From contig CANPXG010000004.1 of the NCBI GenBank assembly GCA_947585795.1, positions 1 to 64,000 of the forward strand: 64,000 bases of DNA. The letters are read 5' to 3'. The position numbers were made by a program, and so were the translations under genes. Below the pieces are notes generated by a model that did not search any database, was not told the DNA's origin, and worked only from the letters and a program-made list of their open reading frames with translations. Source of the DNA: an uncultured Clostridia bacterium. GTDB taxonomy: Bacteria; Bacillota; Clostridia; UBA1381. How positions within the stretch are numbered: position 1 is the stretch's first letter; each line of letters begins with the position of its first letter. Shown here piece after piece: positions 32,469-39,823 of the stretch.

Positions 32469-33815
32469 TTACTCTACCGTTACTGTTTTCGCCTCGCACA
32501 GTGGGCGCATTCCGTTAAGGCTGTCCCAAGCGAATATCTTTACGCTGTCCGCGTCGTCGGCGTCTATAATCAATGTTTTTTCTGTTTCGCCCGCCGAAAC
32601 AGTGTCAAATGCCACTCCCGACATATTGTTTCCTTTAAGTGCGACAGTGATTATATGGCTGTCATATTCCACACTTTCAAAAGGTACGCTGACTTTAACC
32701 GTTCCGCTTTCTTTGACAGCGGTCATATTGTCCGCAATTATCGGAGCTGCCGTTCCTATCGCGTTATAATGAATTGTGGGCGGTGTTTCAATAGACATAC
32801 TGCTCCAAAGATAGCGCGATGCAAAACTGTCCCAACGTTCCTTTGAACCGCCGTAATACACGTCTGACAAATGCTCACATAATCTAAATGCCCCCTCGTT
32901 AATGCGGTTAATGCTGTTCGGTATTAAAACGCTTTTAAGGCTCGCGCATTGGTCAAACATTCTATTGCTTACGCTTGTCAAACTGCTTGGCAGTATAACA
33001 TCTGTCAAGTTGTCACAGTGAAAAAATGTGCAGTAGTCAGCACTTGTTATACAGTTTGGTATTGTTATGCTCGTCAGTCCTAAGCAACGAGCAAATGCGT
33101 TATTGCCAAGTTCGGTTACGTTTGTCATAGTCGGAATGTCGGTTAATTTACTGCCGCCGAAAGCGGAGTTGCCGATTCTTGTCACAAAGTCCGGTACGGC
33201 ATATGTTTCTTCTTGTTTTCCCGACGGATATTGTTTTAACTCGCTTTTATCTTTGCTGAACAAAACGCCATCCACAGAACAATAATTAGGATTATTGTCT
33301 CCGACCTCAATATCGGTTAAGCTATCGCAGTATCCGAAGGCGGAGTCACCTATCTCAGTAACGGTATCGGGTATTGTTACTTTGGGCAGACTGTCACACT
33401 CCGTAAACGCGTCATTTTTAATACTATGCACACTATTGGGAATTATTATATTCGTCAAGCTTTTACAACCATTAAAAGCCCAACCTCCAATTTCCGTAAC
33501 GCTGTCGGGTATTGTTACGCTCGTTAGATTTTCATGTAAATAGAATGAACCGTCTCCGATGCGCGTCACTCCGCTTTCAATGATGACTTTTACTACGCTG
33601 TCACGATTACGCCGCCAAGATGTGTCAAGGGAAGAAATAACGGGACCGGGATTGGACATTTCCCCCTCGCCGCTTATGGTAAGAGTTCCGTTATCATCAA
33701 GCGTCCAAGTAACATTTGTTCCGCATTTGCCGCTGTCAATAACTGCCGCCTTTGCAAAACAGGGTATGCACATCGCGATACATACCGCAGAAATTAGAAT
33801 AAATATCTTTTTCAA
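32469..33815 (-). CDS. Secreted BspA-like leucine-rich repeat protein
   Basis: A 448-aa exported surface protein, cargo of the element. Signal peptide to about residue 23. From about 75 to 350 there are some ten LRR_5/BspA-type repeats of the form LTSVTIPDSVTEIGDSAFxxC. The C-terminal ~90 residues form a beta-rich domain ending KIFAWDSLNGMRPLCEAKTV, which resembles the IKAFLWENLSTIQPSAL block of the cassette proteins nearby. The TTG start lies 7 bases after AGGAGG. Its role may be adhesion or binding of host or diet polymers (family-level inference). Confidence 0.85.
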   Translation of the reverse strand: MKKIFILISAVCIAMCIPCFAKAAVIDSGKCGTNVTWTLDDNGTLTISGEGEMSNPGPVISSLDTSWRRNRDSVVKVIIESGVTRIGDGSFYLHENLTSVTIPDSVTEIGGWAFNGCKSLTNIIIPNSVHSIKNDAFTECDSLPKVTIPDTVTEIGDSAFGYCDSLTDIEVGDNNPNYCSVDGVLFSKDKSELKQYPSGKQEETYAVPDFVTRIGNSAFGGSKLTDIPTMTNVTELGNNAFARCLGLTSITIPNCITSADYCTFFHCDNLTDVILPSSLTSVSNRMFDQCASLKSVLIPNSINRINEGAFRLCEHLSDVYYGGSKERWDSFASRYLWSSMSIETPPTIHYNAIGTAAPIIADNMTAVKESGTVKVSVPFESVEYDSHIITVALKGNNMSGVAFDTVSAGETEKTLIIDADDADSVKIFAWDSLNGMRPLCEAKTVTVE

Positions 33816-33968
33816 TTTAAAAACCTCCTATATTTCCAATATACCAATATCATATCATATAATGTGCCTAATTGCAACAATTTTTTTGATACATACAGAT
33901 AGTGTATAGCTATGTCTAAAAGCAATATAATATATTTAATAAAAATATAATAAATGAGGGTATCGCGT

Positions 33969-34292
33969 ATGAATTTGGATAAACTCGGCTCAAAAATAAA
34001 GAATAACAGACGACTTTTGAAATTGACGCAAGAGCAGCTGGCAGAGCTGATAGATGTCAGTCCACACTATATCTATGAGATAGAAAAAGGATTAAAAACA
34101 CCGTCCTTGCCTATATTAATTGCTATTTCCGAAAATCTGCATATCAGCATAGACAATCTTCTTTCCGCAACATCACAAAATGCCGATAGAAATGGTGATG
34201 AGCTTGACCGCTTAATAAATAATCTTAACGCGGAACAAAGAGCTAATCTCGCCAAGGTTATTCGCAGTCTTTTCCCGTGGCTGAGGCTTTAA
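33969..34292 (+). CDS. XRE-family regulator of the element
   Basis: A 107-aa Cro/C1-type regulator: helix-turn-helix at about residues 5-60 (LGSKIKNNRRLLKLTQEQLA, YIYEIEKGLKTPSLPILIAI), then a short helical tail. The ATG at 33969 follows GAGGG. First plus-strand gene of the element and divergent from the LRR gene; probably controls the mobility genes. Confidence 0.85.
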   Translation: MNLDKLGSKIKNNRRLLKLTQEQLAELIDVSPHYIYEIEKGLKTPSLPILIAISENLHISIDNLLSATSQNADRNGDELDRLINNLNAEQRANLAKVIRSLFPWLRL

Positions 34293-34398
34293 CAGTATAA
34301 TTTTTAAATTTTCAGTTACTTATCAAGTAAGACAAAGGTGTAATAAATACAGGAAATTTGCAATTGGATAAAAAAATAAAAAATTTTCAAAAAAAATC

Positions 34399-34427
34399 TT
34401 GACAAAGTTATTATGGAGATGTATAAT
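34399..34427 (+). promoter_or_regulatory. Promoter of the element's mobility operon
   Basis: TTGACA (34399-34404), 17-base spacer, TATAAT (34422-34427): perfect consensus. The stretch 34293-34398 has no gene. Confidence 0.85.
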
Positions 34428-34471
34428 AGTGGTACAGAGGGAGTATGAGTATAGGATAGGGAGACATAACA

Positions 34472-34861
34472 ATGAGTGTTCGAATACAAGTCATTATTAC
34501 AGATGATGAATATGCGGCGATAAAAGAGAAAATTAACCGTGAAAATATAAGTCTGTCTCAGTATGTGCGCAGTTGTCTTTTCCCAATAAATAATAAACTT
34601 ATTGAAAAAGAACGAACCGAATTTGAAAAATTATGGGAATTGTATAAACAACGCTTGGTCGAATATCCAGTTGACACACCATTTAACGTTTCTCAGATTT
34701 TAAGCGATACGAAGTGGAAAAGCCTAGATAGATCTACAAAATTGTCGCTTGCGCGGTTACTTAATCGCAACGTTAAGTCGGGAAATCTACCGAATGTCGT
34801 AAATATCGGGCGACGTTCTGGGAACGTAACATATTATAAAAAAATCAGAATTGACGGGTAG
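34472..34861 (+). CDS. RHH/MobC-like protein with DUF1413-like domain
   Basis: A 129-aa protein. Residues 1-45 look like a ribbon-helix-helix or MobC-type DNA-binding start (VRIQVIITDDEYAAIKEKI, LSQYVRSCLF). Residues 60-128 match the DUF1413 pattern (FNVSQILSDTKWKSLDRSTKLSLARLLNRNVKSG). Cytoplasmic. As the first gene of the mobility operon it may be a relaxosome accessory or autoregulator. Confidence 0.55.
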   Translation: MSVRIQVIITDDEYAAIKEKINRENISLSQYVRSCLFPINNKLIEKERTEFEKLWELYKQRLVEYPVDTPFNVSQILSDTKWKSLDRSTKLSLARLLNRNVKSGNLPNVVNIGRRSGNVTYYKKIRIDG

Positions 34862-34901
34862 AATTGGATTTTTTCCATCTGCCCATTAATTAACCCATGG
34901 G

Positions 34902-34925
34902 GAGTATTACTATTAAGTAATACTC
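34902..34925. other. Perfect 10-bp hairpin in the element
   Basis: GAGTATTACT-ATTA-AGTAATACTC, 48 bases before the 77-aa gene. Not followed by a T-run, so more likely an operator, nick-site or replication signal than a terminator. Confidence 0.55.
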
Positions 34926-34973
34926 GTTACTATAAAACTTATTATTCTGCAATATAGAAAGGAGGTGATATAA

Positions 34974-35207
34974 ATGCAGATGAAATTGTTAGGCTTCAAA
35001 CCTGTAGATTTCACCAATCGTGATGGTGACCGCGTCACCGGTAACACTTTATATGTTGGTTATCTAGAAGATGGCGTTACGGGATATGTGACGGAAAAGT
35101 TTTTTGTCGGAAATCGGATTGAAATGCCGAAAGTATTGTCCGTAAACGACAACTTAGACATTTCCTTCAATCAGAAGGGCAAAATTTTATCAGTAAAAAA
35201 GGCTTGA
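34974..35207 (+). CDS. 77-aa unknown protein of the element
   Basis: A short, beta-rich protein (LGFKPVDFTNRDGDRVTGNT, YVTEKFFVGNRI) with a strong AAAGGAGGTGAT site. Not recognised. Small beta-barrel proteins upstream of rolling-circle Rep genes are often ssDNA-binding proteins, so that is one possibility. Confidence 0.55.
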   Translation: MQMKLLGFKPVDFTNRDGDRVTGNTLYVGYLEDGVTGYVTEKFFVGNRIEMPKVLSVNDNLDISFNQKGKILSVKKA

Positions 35208-35220
35208 TTGCCTAAACGGT

Positions 35221-35277
35221 GCGGCTGGCGGCAATGCAGTAAGCGAAGCCGCCGAGCCGCCCGCCGCTTCGCGGCGG
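35221..35277. other. Pair of GC-rich hairpins upstream of rep, candidate origin
   Basis: A long stem GCGGCT-GGCGGC/GCCGCC-G-AGCCGC (35221-35232 with 35248-35260) is followed at once by CCGCCGC-TTC-GCGGCGG (35261-35277). This is a GC island in AT-rich surroundings, 48 bases before the Rep gene; candidate double-strand origin or oriT. No T-run. Confidence 0.5.
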
Positions 35278-35324
35278 TATTAACTTGATTATTTGCTTAT
35301 AATAGCAGAAAGGAGTACGTTGTT

Positions 35325-36227
35325 TTGGTAACGATTGAAAAAATTGATAATAATAGTGTAGTTATTGATGGTAAGTCAATCGTTAAAGTGAAAATTACGG
35401 GCAATATTATTGAAGTAAAATTCATTAACCGACCTATAGTTCAAACGATACAAAAAATAGACTCTCAAAGCTATATAAATTTATCCACTGGCGAGCTAAA
35501 AAAATTCAAACAGAATGAGACAAGAATTGATAATTTGAAAAGTTTAAAAACCTCTATGCGGAATTTACGGGATATTATAAATACGAATTGCGTTGATTTA
35601 AAGAAATGTAAATTTTTGACGTTAACCTATCGAGAAAATATGAAGGACTGTAAAAAATTGTATGCCGATGTAAAAAAATTCCATATGCGCTTCAGGTATT
35701 ATTTAAAAGATATTCCATTTAATTACATAAGTGTGATTGAGCCTCAAGGCAGGGGCGCATACCATATACATGAGATTCTTATTTTTGAGCACAAAGCCCC
35801 ATATATTGATAACCAAAAAGTAGCTGAGATTTGGAAACATGGTTTTACAAAAACAGAAAACATTAAAAACGGTGTAGATAATATAGGAATGTATTTGTCA
35901 AGTTATTTTTGCGATGTAATTAATGAGGACGCAACTGTTTCAGACACAGAAGCAGCAAAATATTCTAAATTTGTTACAAATGAAAGTGGTAAAAAAGTTT
36001 CAAAACGCGTTTTAAAAGGAGCAAGATTGAAATATTATCCCCAAGGATTCAGATTATACAGATGTAGTCGAGGAATAAAACGTCCTGCAGTATTTGAATG
36101 TTCAAATGAATATGCTATGAAACTAGTAGAAAATGCAAATTTATTTTATGAACAAACCATTAAAATAACAGATAACGACTATGTAAACATCATTAATTAC
36201 AGGCAATATAGTTGTAAAATTCAATAA
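35325..36227 (+). CDS. HUH-type replication initiator (Rep)
   Basis: A 300-aa rolling-circle Rep. Motif 1 FLTLTYRE (98-105), motif 2 AYHIHEIL with the metal-binding His pair at 147 and 149, and motif 3 IGMYLSSYF with Tyr190 and Tyr194 as candidate nicking residues. The N-terminal ~90 residues are element-specific. TTG start after AAAGGAG. It would nick and replicate the excised circle, and perhaps start transfer. Confidence 0.8.
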   Translation: MVTIEKIDNNSVVIDGKSIVKVKITGNIIEVKFINRPIVQTIQKIDSQSYINLSTGELKKFKQNETRIDNLKSLKTSMRNLRDIINTNCVDLKKCKFLTLTYRENMKDCKKLYADVKKFHMRFRYYLKDIPFNYISVIEPQGRGAYHIHEILIFEHKAPYIDNQKVAEIWKHGFTKTENIKNGVDNIGMYLSSYFCDVINEDATVSDTEAAKYSKFVTNESGKKVSKRVLKGARLKYYPQGFRLYRCSRGIKRPAVFECSNEYAMKLVENANLFYEQTIKITDNDYVNIINYRQYSCKIQ

Positions 36228-36235
36228 CAGAAAAA

Positions 36236-36259
36236 AGTTTTGTGTATCAACACAAAACT
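36236..36259. other. Perfect 10-bp hairpin between rep and ftsK-like gene
   Basis: AGTTTTGTGT-ATCA-ACACAAAACT. On the minus strand it is followed by TTTTTT, so it would stop antisense transcription; on the plus strand it could reduce read-through or fold the mRNA ahead of the next ribosome site. Confidence 0.55.
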
Positions 36260-36291
36260 ACAAACTGGGTTCTTAGAAAGGAGAACATGAT

Positions 36292-37662
36292 ATGAACAAA
36301 AAAGAAAACACTCAAATTAAACCGCATAAATATTATGGCATGAGGTTTTCCAGTGGTATGGACAATCTTATAACCCAGACCGCGCCGAAACTCATACTAT
36401 TAGTAAGTATAATAATATATTTTTTCATTATCACGATTGTTATGATCAATATATACAATCTTGAAGCAGGATCATTACAAAATATCCTAAATACAATCTC
36501 AAAATTTGTTTTTCCTGCAATGGGCATAATTGGATTTGTCATGCTAATAATAACATTTGGTGTACCTAACGCTAGTACAATTTACGAGAATTTTGTGAAA
36601 GGCGAACTAACGAATAGTGTAAATGAACCACCTATACTGCTCTCTAAAAGAAAATATAAGGGAACAAGCGCAATAGAATATACATTCTATTTTAATGGCG
36701 TCGTGAAAAAAGTATTTGAGGAAAAAAAAGATGTACTGGCAAGTAGCCTGAATATGGAAGTGGTAGATATAGACTATAAACTCCGAGGAAAGCATAAAAA
36801 AATTAATAAGCAACAAATAGTTGTAACATGTGTACCTTCCGATGGTATACCTGAAAAAATATATTGGAATGACAAATATTTACATCCCGACAGAGATATT
36901 ATTACTCTCGGTGTAAACTGGCTTGGTGCTGTGACCGTTGATTTGAAGAAAACACCACATATGCTTATTGGTGGCAGTAGCGGTTGCGGAAAAACTGTTT
37001 TGTGCCGAAGTTTAATACATCAGTTTGTAGAACACGGAGACAAGGTATATATAGCTGATTTTAAAGGTATAGACTTTTTTGAAGAAGAAGAGGCAGGATA
37101 TGAAGTCATTACTGACGAGACGATTTTTAAAAATTTAATAATTGATGTACTTGATACACTTGATACTCGTAAGGAAATATTCAGGCAAGCGCATGTAAGA
37201 AATTTGAGTCAGTACAATAAGAAAAATCCAAGTAACCAACTTCCGCGAGTCGTTCTTTTCATTGACGAAGCTGCCGAGGTCTTAGACGCTACGGGATTGC
37301 CAAAAGAGCAGAAATTAGAAATAGCCGAGGTGACTGGTTTGTTATCAAAAGCTGCTAGAAAATACAGAGCATTAGGCTTGACCTTATGTATATGTACACA
37401 ACGCCCATCAAATGATATTATTTCGGGTCAGATAAAAAATAATCTTGATCTGCGTATTGCTGGTAAATGTGACGATGTTCTGAGCGATATAATACTTGAT
37501 ACAACCGAAGCGTCAAGACAAATTCCAAAGAATTCTGTTGGTTTGTTTTTCTCAAACACTAATGGCTTATTTCGTGGATTATTGTTAGATGAAGATGTGA
37601 ATGAGGTGAATAGCCATAAAAAAGGAAATTCCCATATGGGAAAAATCAAATCTCACGCTTGA
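36292..37662 (+). CDS. FtsK/SpoIIIE-type DNA translocase
   Basis: A 456-aa membrane ATPase. Two N-terminal membrane segments (about 33-55 and 73-92), a cytoplasmic linker, then an FtsK-type motor with Walker A GGSSGCGKT (227-235) and Walker B VVLFIDEAAEVLD (about 318-330). ICQRPS-like CICTQRPSNDIISGQIKNN is also typical. It could act as coupling protein for a helper system or as a stand-alone dsDNA pump as in Streptomyces elements. Strong AAAGGAG site. Its 3' end overlaps the xis frame. Confidence 0.9.
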   Translation: MNKKENTQIKPHKYYGMRFSSGMDNLITQTAPKLILLVSIIIYFFIITIVMINIYNLEAGSLQNILNTISKFVFPAMGIIGFVMLIITFGVPNASTIYENFVKGELTNSVNEPPILLSKRKYKGTSAIEYTFYFNGVVKKVFEEKKDVLASSLNMEVVDIDYKLRGKHKKINKQQIVVTCVPSDGIPEKIYWNDKYLHPDRDIITLGVNWLGAVTVDLKKTPHMLIGGSSGCGKTVLCRSLIHQFVEHGDKVYIADFKGIDFFEEEEAGYEVITDETIFKNLIIDVLDTLDTRKEIFRQAHVRNLSQYNKKNPSNQLPRVVLFIDEAAEVLDATGLPKEQKLEIAEVTGLLSKAARKYRALGLTLCICTQRPSNDIISGQIKNNLDLRIAGKCDDVLSDIILDTTEASRQIPKNSVGLFFSNTNGLFRGLLLDEDVNEVNSHKKGNSHMGKIKSHA

Positions 37663-37813
37663 AGAAGCTGCGGCATATTTCAATATCGGCATAAATAAGC
37701 TGCGTGAAATCACTAACAATGAAAAGTGCGACTTTGTAATTTGGGTTGGAAGTAAGCGGCTTATCAAGCGGAAAATGTGTGAGGAATATTTGAAAAAAAT
37801 ATATTCTGTATAA
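37616..37813 (+). CDS. xis: Excisionase (Tn916 Xis-like), non-canonical start
   Basis: A 65-residue frame matching Tn916-type excisionase: KKEIPIWEKSNLTLEEAAAY, FNIGINKLREIT, CDFVIWVGSKRLIKRK. Xis bends DNA and drives integrase toward excision. After the in-frame TGA just upstream there is no ATG, GTG or TTG before the conserved block; the family start aligns with ATA at 37616, which has GAGGTG about 9 bases upstream. It overlaps the ftsK-like gene by 47 bases in the +1 frame. Either an ATA/ATT start, a mutated start or a sequence error explains this. Confidence 0.75.
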   Translation: MKKEIPIWEKSNLTLEEAAAYFNIGINKLREITNNEKCDFVIWVGSKRLIKRKMCEEYLKKIYSV

Positions 37814-37818
37814 TTGTC

Positions 37819-37847
37819 TGGACAAGAGAACACACTTATGTTATAAT
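37819..37847 (+). promoter_or_regulatory. int promoter
   Basis: TGGACA (37819-37824), 17-base spacer, TATAAT (37842-37847). Confidence 0.7.
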
Positions 37848-37868
37848 GTATGTATGGGTGTGTTCTCT
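37825..37868. other. Inverted repeat over the int promoter
   Basis: AGAGAACACAC (37825-37835) and GTGTGTTCTCT (37858-37868) form a stem across the -10 box, followed by TTATTGTTAT. The 13-base word AAGAGAACACACT also occurs at the left end (about 32407-32419). It may terminate the upstream operon and bind Xis or a regulator. Confidence 0.6.
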
Positions 37869-37900
37869 TTATTGTTATGAGATGAAAGGAGAATATCATC

Positions 37901-39190
37901 ATGGCGATAAAGAGAAGAAAAGACGATAAAAAACGAGTTTTAAAAGAAGGTGAATATCAGAGAGCAAACGGCACATTTGAATATAAGTGGCGTGATAAAA
38001 AGGGTAAAAGACACTCTATATATGCCAAGACTTTAGAGGAGCTTCGAGAAAAAGAAATAGACGTTTTGCGTGACGCTTTGGACGGTATCAGAACGGATAA
38101 AAAAGATTTAACGATTAATGATTTATATAATTTCTGGGCCCAATTAAAGCGCGGCATAAAGGCTAATACATTTGCTAACTATAAATATATGTATACGCAA
38201 TTTGTTCAGCCTGATTTCGGAAATTCAAAAATCAATGAATTAAAGAGGACTGATATACGAGCTTTTTACAATAACCTTGCAGACGAACAGCATTTAAAAG
38301 CGGCTACAATAGACAATATACATACTGTGTTACATCAAGTTTTGGAATTAGGTGTTGAAGATGATTATTTGAGGTATAATCCCTCGGATAACGCTTTGAA
38401 AGAATTGAAAAAAGCTCATAATAATGATTCCGAAAAACGCAAGGCGTTGACAGTTCCCGAACAGGAATTATTTGAAACATTCCTTAAGCGGAAAGGGCAG
38501 TATAACAAGTGGTATCCGATATTTACAGTTATGCTTTGGACAGGCTTAAGAGTAGGTGAAATAACAGGTTTGCGCTGGTGTGACATTGATATGAAAGATG
38601 AAACTATAAGCGTAAATCACACGCTTGTCTTTTATAGCAAAGGTAAAAATCAAGGCTGTTCATTCGCTGTAAATACGCCGAAAACCGAAGCAGGCAGAAG
38701 AATAATACCAATGCTCCCGAAAGTAAAAGAAGCGTTTATGCTTGAAAAGCAGTATCAAGAGGAATGCGGAATAAATTGCAGAGCGACAGTTGACGGATAT
38801 ACCGATTTTATATTTATCAATCGGTTTGGTGACGTTCAACATCAAGGGACGCTTAACAAGGCGTTGCGGAGAATTATCCGAGATTGTAATTATTGGGTAT
38901 TAGACCAAAACAAGAAAAATCCTGTCACGCTTCCAAAGTTCAGCAATCATTCATTACGGCATACTTTTACAACTCGTATGTGCGAGGCGGGCGTTAATAT
39001 CAAGGCTATGCAGGAAATACTCGGTCATGCGGACGCTGAAACGACAATGGATATATATGCCGAAGCCACAAAGGATTTAAAACGTGCGGAATTGATAAAT
39101 TTTGAAGATTATTTCAATAAACAAAAAACGGCTCAATCGGACATTTCAAACCTTACGACCAATTTACGACCGATTTACGACCAATTATAA
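37901..39190 (+). CDS. int: Tyrosine integrase
   Basis: A 429-aa phage/Tn916-type recombinase. An N-terminal arm-binding domain (about 1-65) precedes a SAM-like core-binding domain (70-175) and the catalytic domain with R217 (TGLRVGE), H350-x-x-R353 (HSLRH), H376 (LGHADAE) and nucleophile Y386. Complete. It integrates the element at the 3' end of lysS. The last codons contain three arm-type repeats of the right end, so gene and site overlap. AAAGGAG precedes the ATG. Confidence 0.97.
   Translation: MAIKRRKDDKKRVLKEGEYQRANGTFEYKWRDKKGKRHSIYAKTLEELREKEIDVLRDALDGIRTDKKDLTINDLYNFWAQLKRGIKANTFANYKYMYTQFVQPDFGNSKINELKRTDIRAFYNNLADEQHLKAATIDNIHTVLHQVLELGVEDDYLRYNPSDNALKELKKAHNNDSEKRKALTVPEQELFETFLKRKGQYNKWYPIFTVMLWTGLRVGEITGLRWCDIDMKDETISVNHTLVFYSKGKNQGCSFAVNTPKTEAGRRIIPMLPKVKEAFMLEKQYQEECGINCRATVDGYTDFIFINRFGDVQHQGTLNKALRRIIRDCNYWVLDQNKKNPVTLPKFSNHSLRHTFTTRMCEAGVNIKAMQEILGHADAETTMDIYAEATKDLKRAELINFEDYFNKQKTAQSDISNLTTNLRPIYDQL
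39153..39183. other. Integrase arm-type repeats, right end
   Basis: TTACGACCA, TTACGACCG, TTACGACCA at 39153, 39164 and 39175: three direct repeats at 11-base spacing, inside the int 3' end and in the same orientation as at the left end. Confidence 0.75.
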
Positions 39191-39286
39191 AGAGTTGTAG
39201 AGGTTTATGCGATTTGAGAAATGAAACAATGGTATTATATTGGGATATAAAGACCGTTAAGGGGTTATAAATTATCCGAAAAGATG

Positions 39287-39299
39287 TCCCGACAATGAA
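39287..39299. other. attR core
   Basis: TCCCGACAATGAA, identical to attL. It is followed by the displaced lysS tail (reads PTMKPLGE, stop at about 39315-39317). Confidence 0.8.
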
Positions 39300-39398
39300 A
39301 CCGTTGGGGGAATAAAGCGCATAATGGTGCGGGTTGTGAGAAAGTGAAACGGGGTTTACCACTTTTGAATTTTCAGAGCCGGTAATAATTTGTACGAC

Positions 39399-39434
39399 AG
39401 AGATGTTGTTATGGAAGTAATGACATCTCTTTTT
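39399..39434 (+). terminator. Terminator after the displaced lysS tail
   Basis: AGAGATGT/ACATCTCT stem and T-run; probably the original lysS terminator before integration. Confidence 0.7.
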
Positions 39435-39494
39435 GTGTAAAAAATTATTAGTGCCGGATAGAATAAAAACCTACAAAATTCACTTATCCACCTC

Positions 39495-39523
39495 TTGCAA
39501 TCCATCCGCATTTGTGCTACAAT
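39495..39523 (+). promoter_or_regulatory. Promoter of predicted small RNA, copy 2
   Basis: TTGCAA (39495-39500), 17-base spacer, TACAAT (39518-39523). Confidence 0.75.
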
Positions 39524-39529
39524 AAACTT

Positions 39530-39637
39530 ACATAAATTTTTATTTCCAATTTCAGTTCCCGCTTTTTAGGGAGCGAGGATACCGCACCCACTGACACTTT
39601 GCTGTTTTTTCCATGTTAGCGCGGTATCCTTTTCTTT
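39530..39637 (+). ncRNA. Predicted ~108-nt structured RNA, copy 2
   Basis: GTTCCC/GGGAGC hairpin (39555-39560 with 39569-39574) and the terminator stem GGATACCGC/GCGGTATCC (39577-39585 with 39621-39629) extended by CTGACA/TGTTAG, then TTTTCTTT. Compared with copy 1, a C became T and an A became G at paired positions, both keeping G-U or A-U pairing. Confidence 0.6.
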
Positions 39638-39746
39638 AGTTACAGGACTTTTCCCGCTATAAAAACACATCCTCCAACGAATATGTATTTTTTGCAGTCG
39701 CAATTACACTTTTTCGACAAATTTCAGTAAAATTTTTCAAAAATAC

Positions 39747-39775
39747 TTGACAACAGCGTCTGTGTTATGTAGTAT
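39747..39775 (+). promoter_or_regulatory. Promoter of the cassette protein, copy 2
   Basis: TTGACA (39747-39752), 17-base spacer, TAGTAT (39770-39775). Deleted in copy 1. Confidence 0.75.
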
Positions 39776-39823
39776 TACTTTGTGGCGTTGTTAAACGCAA
39801 ATACGGTGGGAAGCGGTGGTAAG

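Larger units (their letters stand above)
32313..39299 (+). mobile_element. Integrative mobilizable element in lysS 3' end
   Basis: A ~7.0-kb element between att repeats. It carries a surface LRR protein, an XRE regulator, an RHH/DUF1413 protein, a 77-aa protein, an HUH-type Rep, an FtsK-like translocase, Xis and a tyrosine integrase. Integration restores the lysS reading frame with slightly changed last codons. It is markedly more AT-rich than flanking host genes. No mating-pore (type IV secretion) genes are present, so it is a mobilizable or FtsK-transferred element and not a classical conjugative one. Confidence 0.85.

Noticed and set aside
37600-37813. Programmed frameshift joining FtsK-like protein to Xis
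   Set aside because: The A-run would need a +1 shift and lacks a known +1 signal; separate Xis translation is simpler. Kept only as an alternative in the findings.
32313-39299. Integrated filamentous phage (inovirus)
   Set aside because: An HUH Rep and an ATPase are present, but there are no small coat-protein-like genes, and the ATPase is of FtsK type and not a Zot/pI type.
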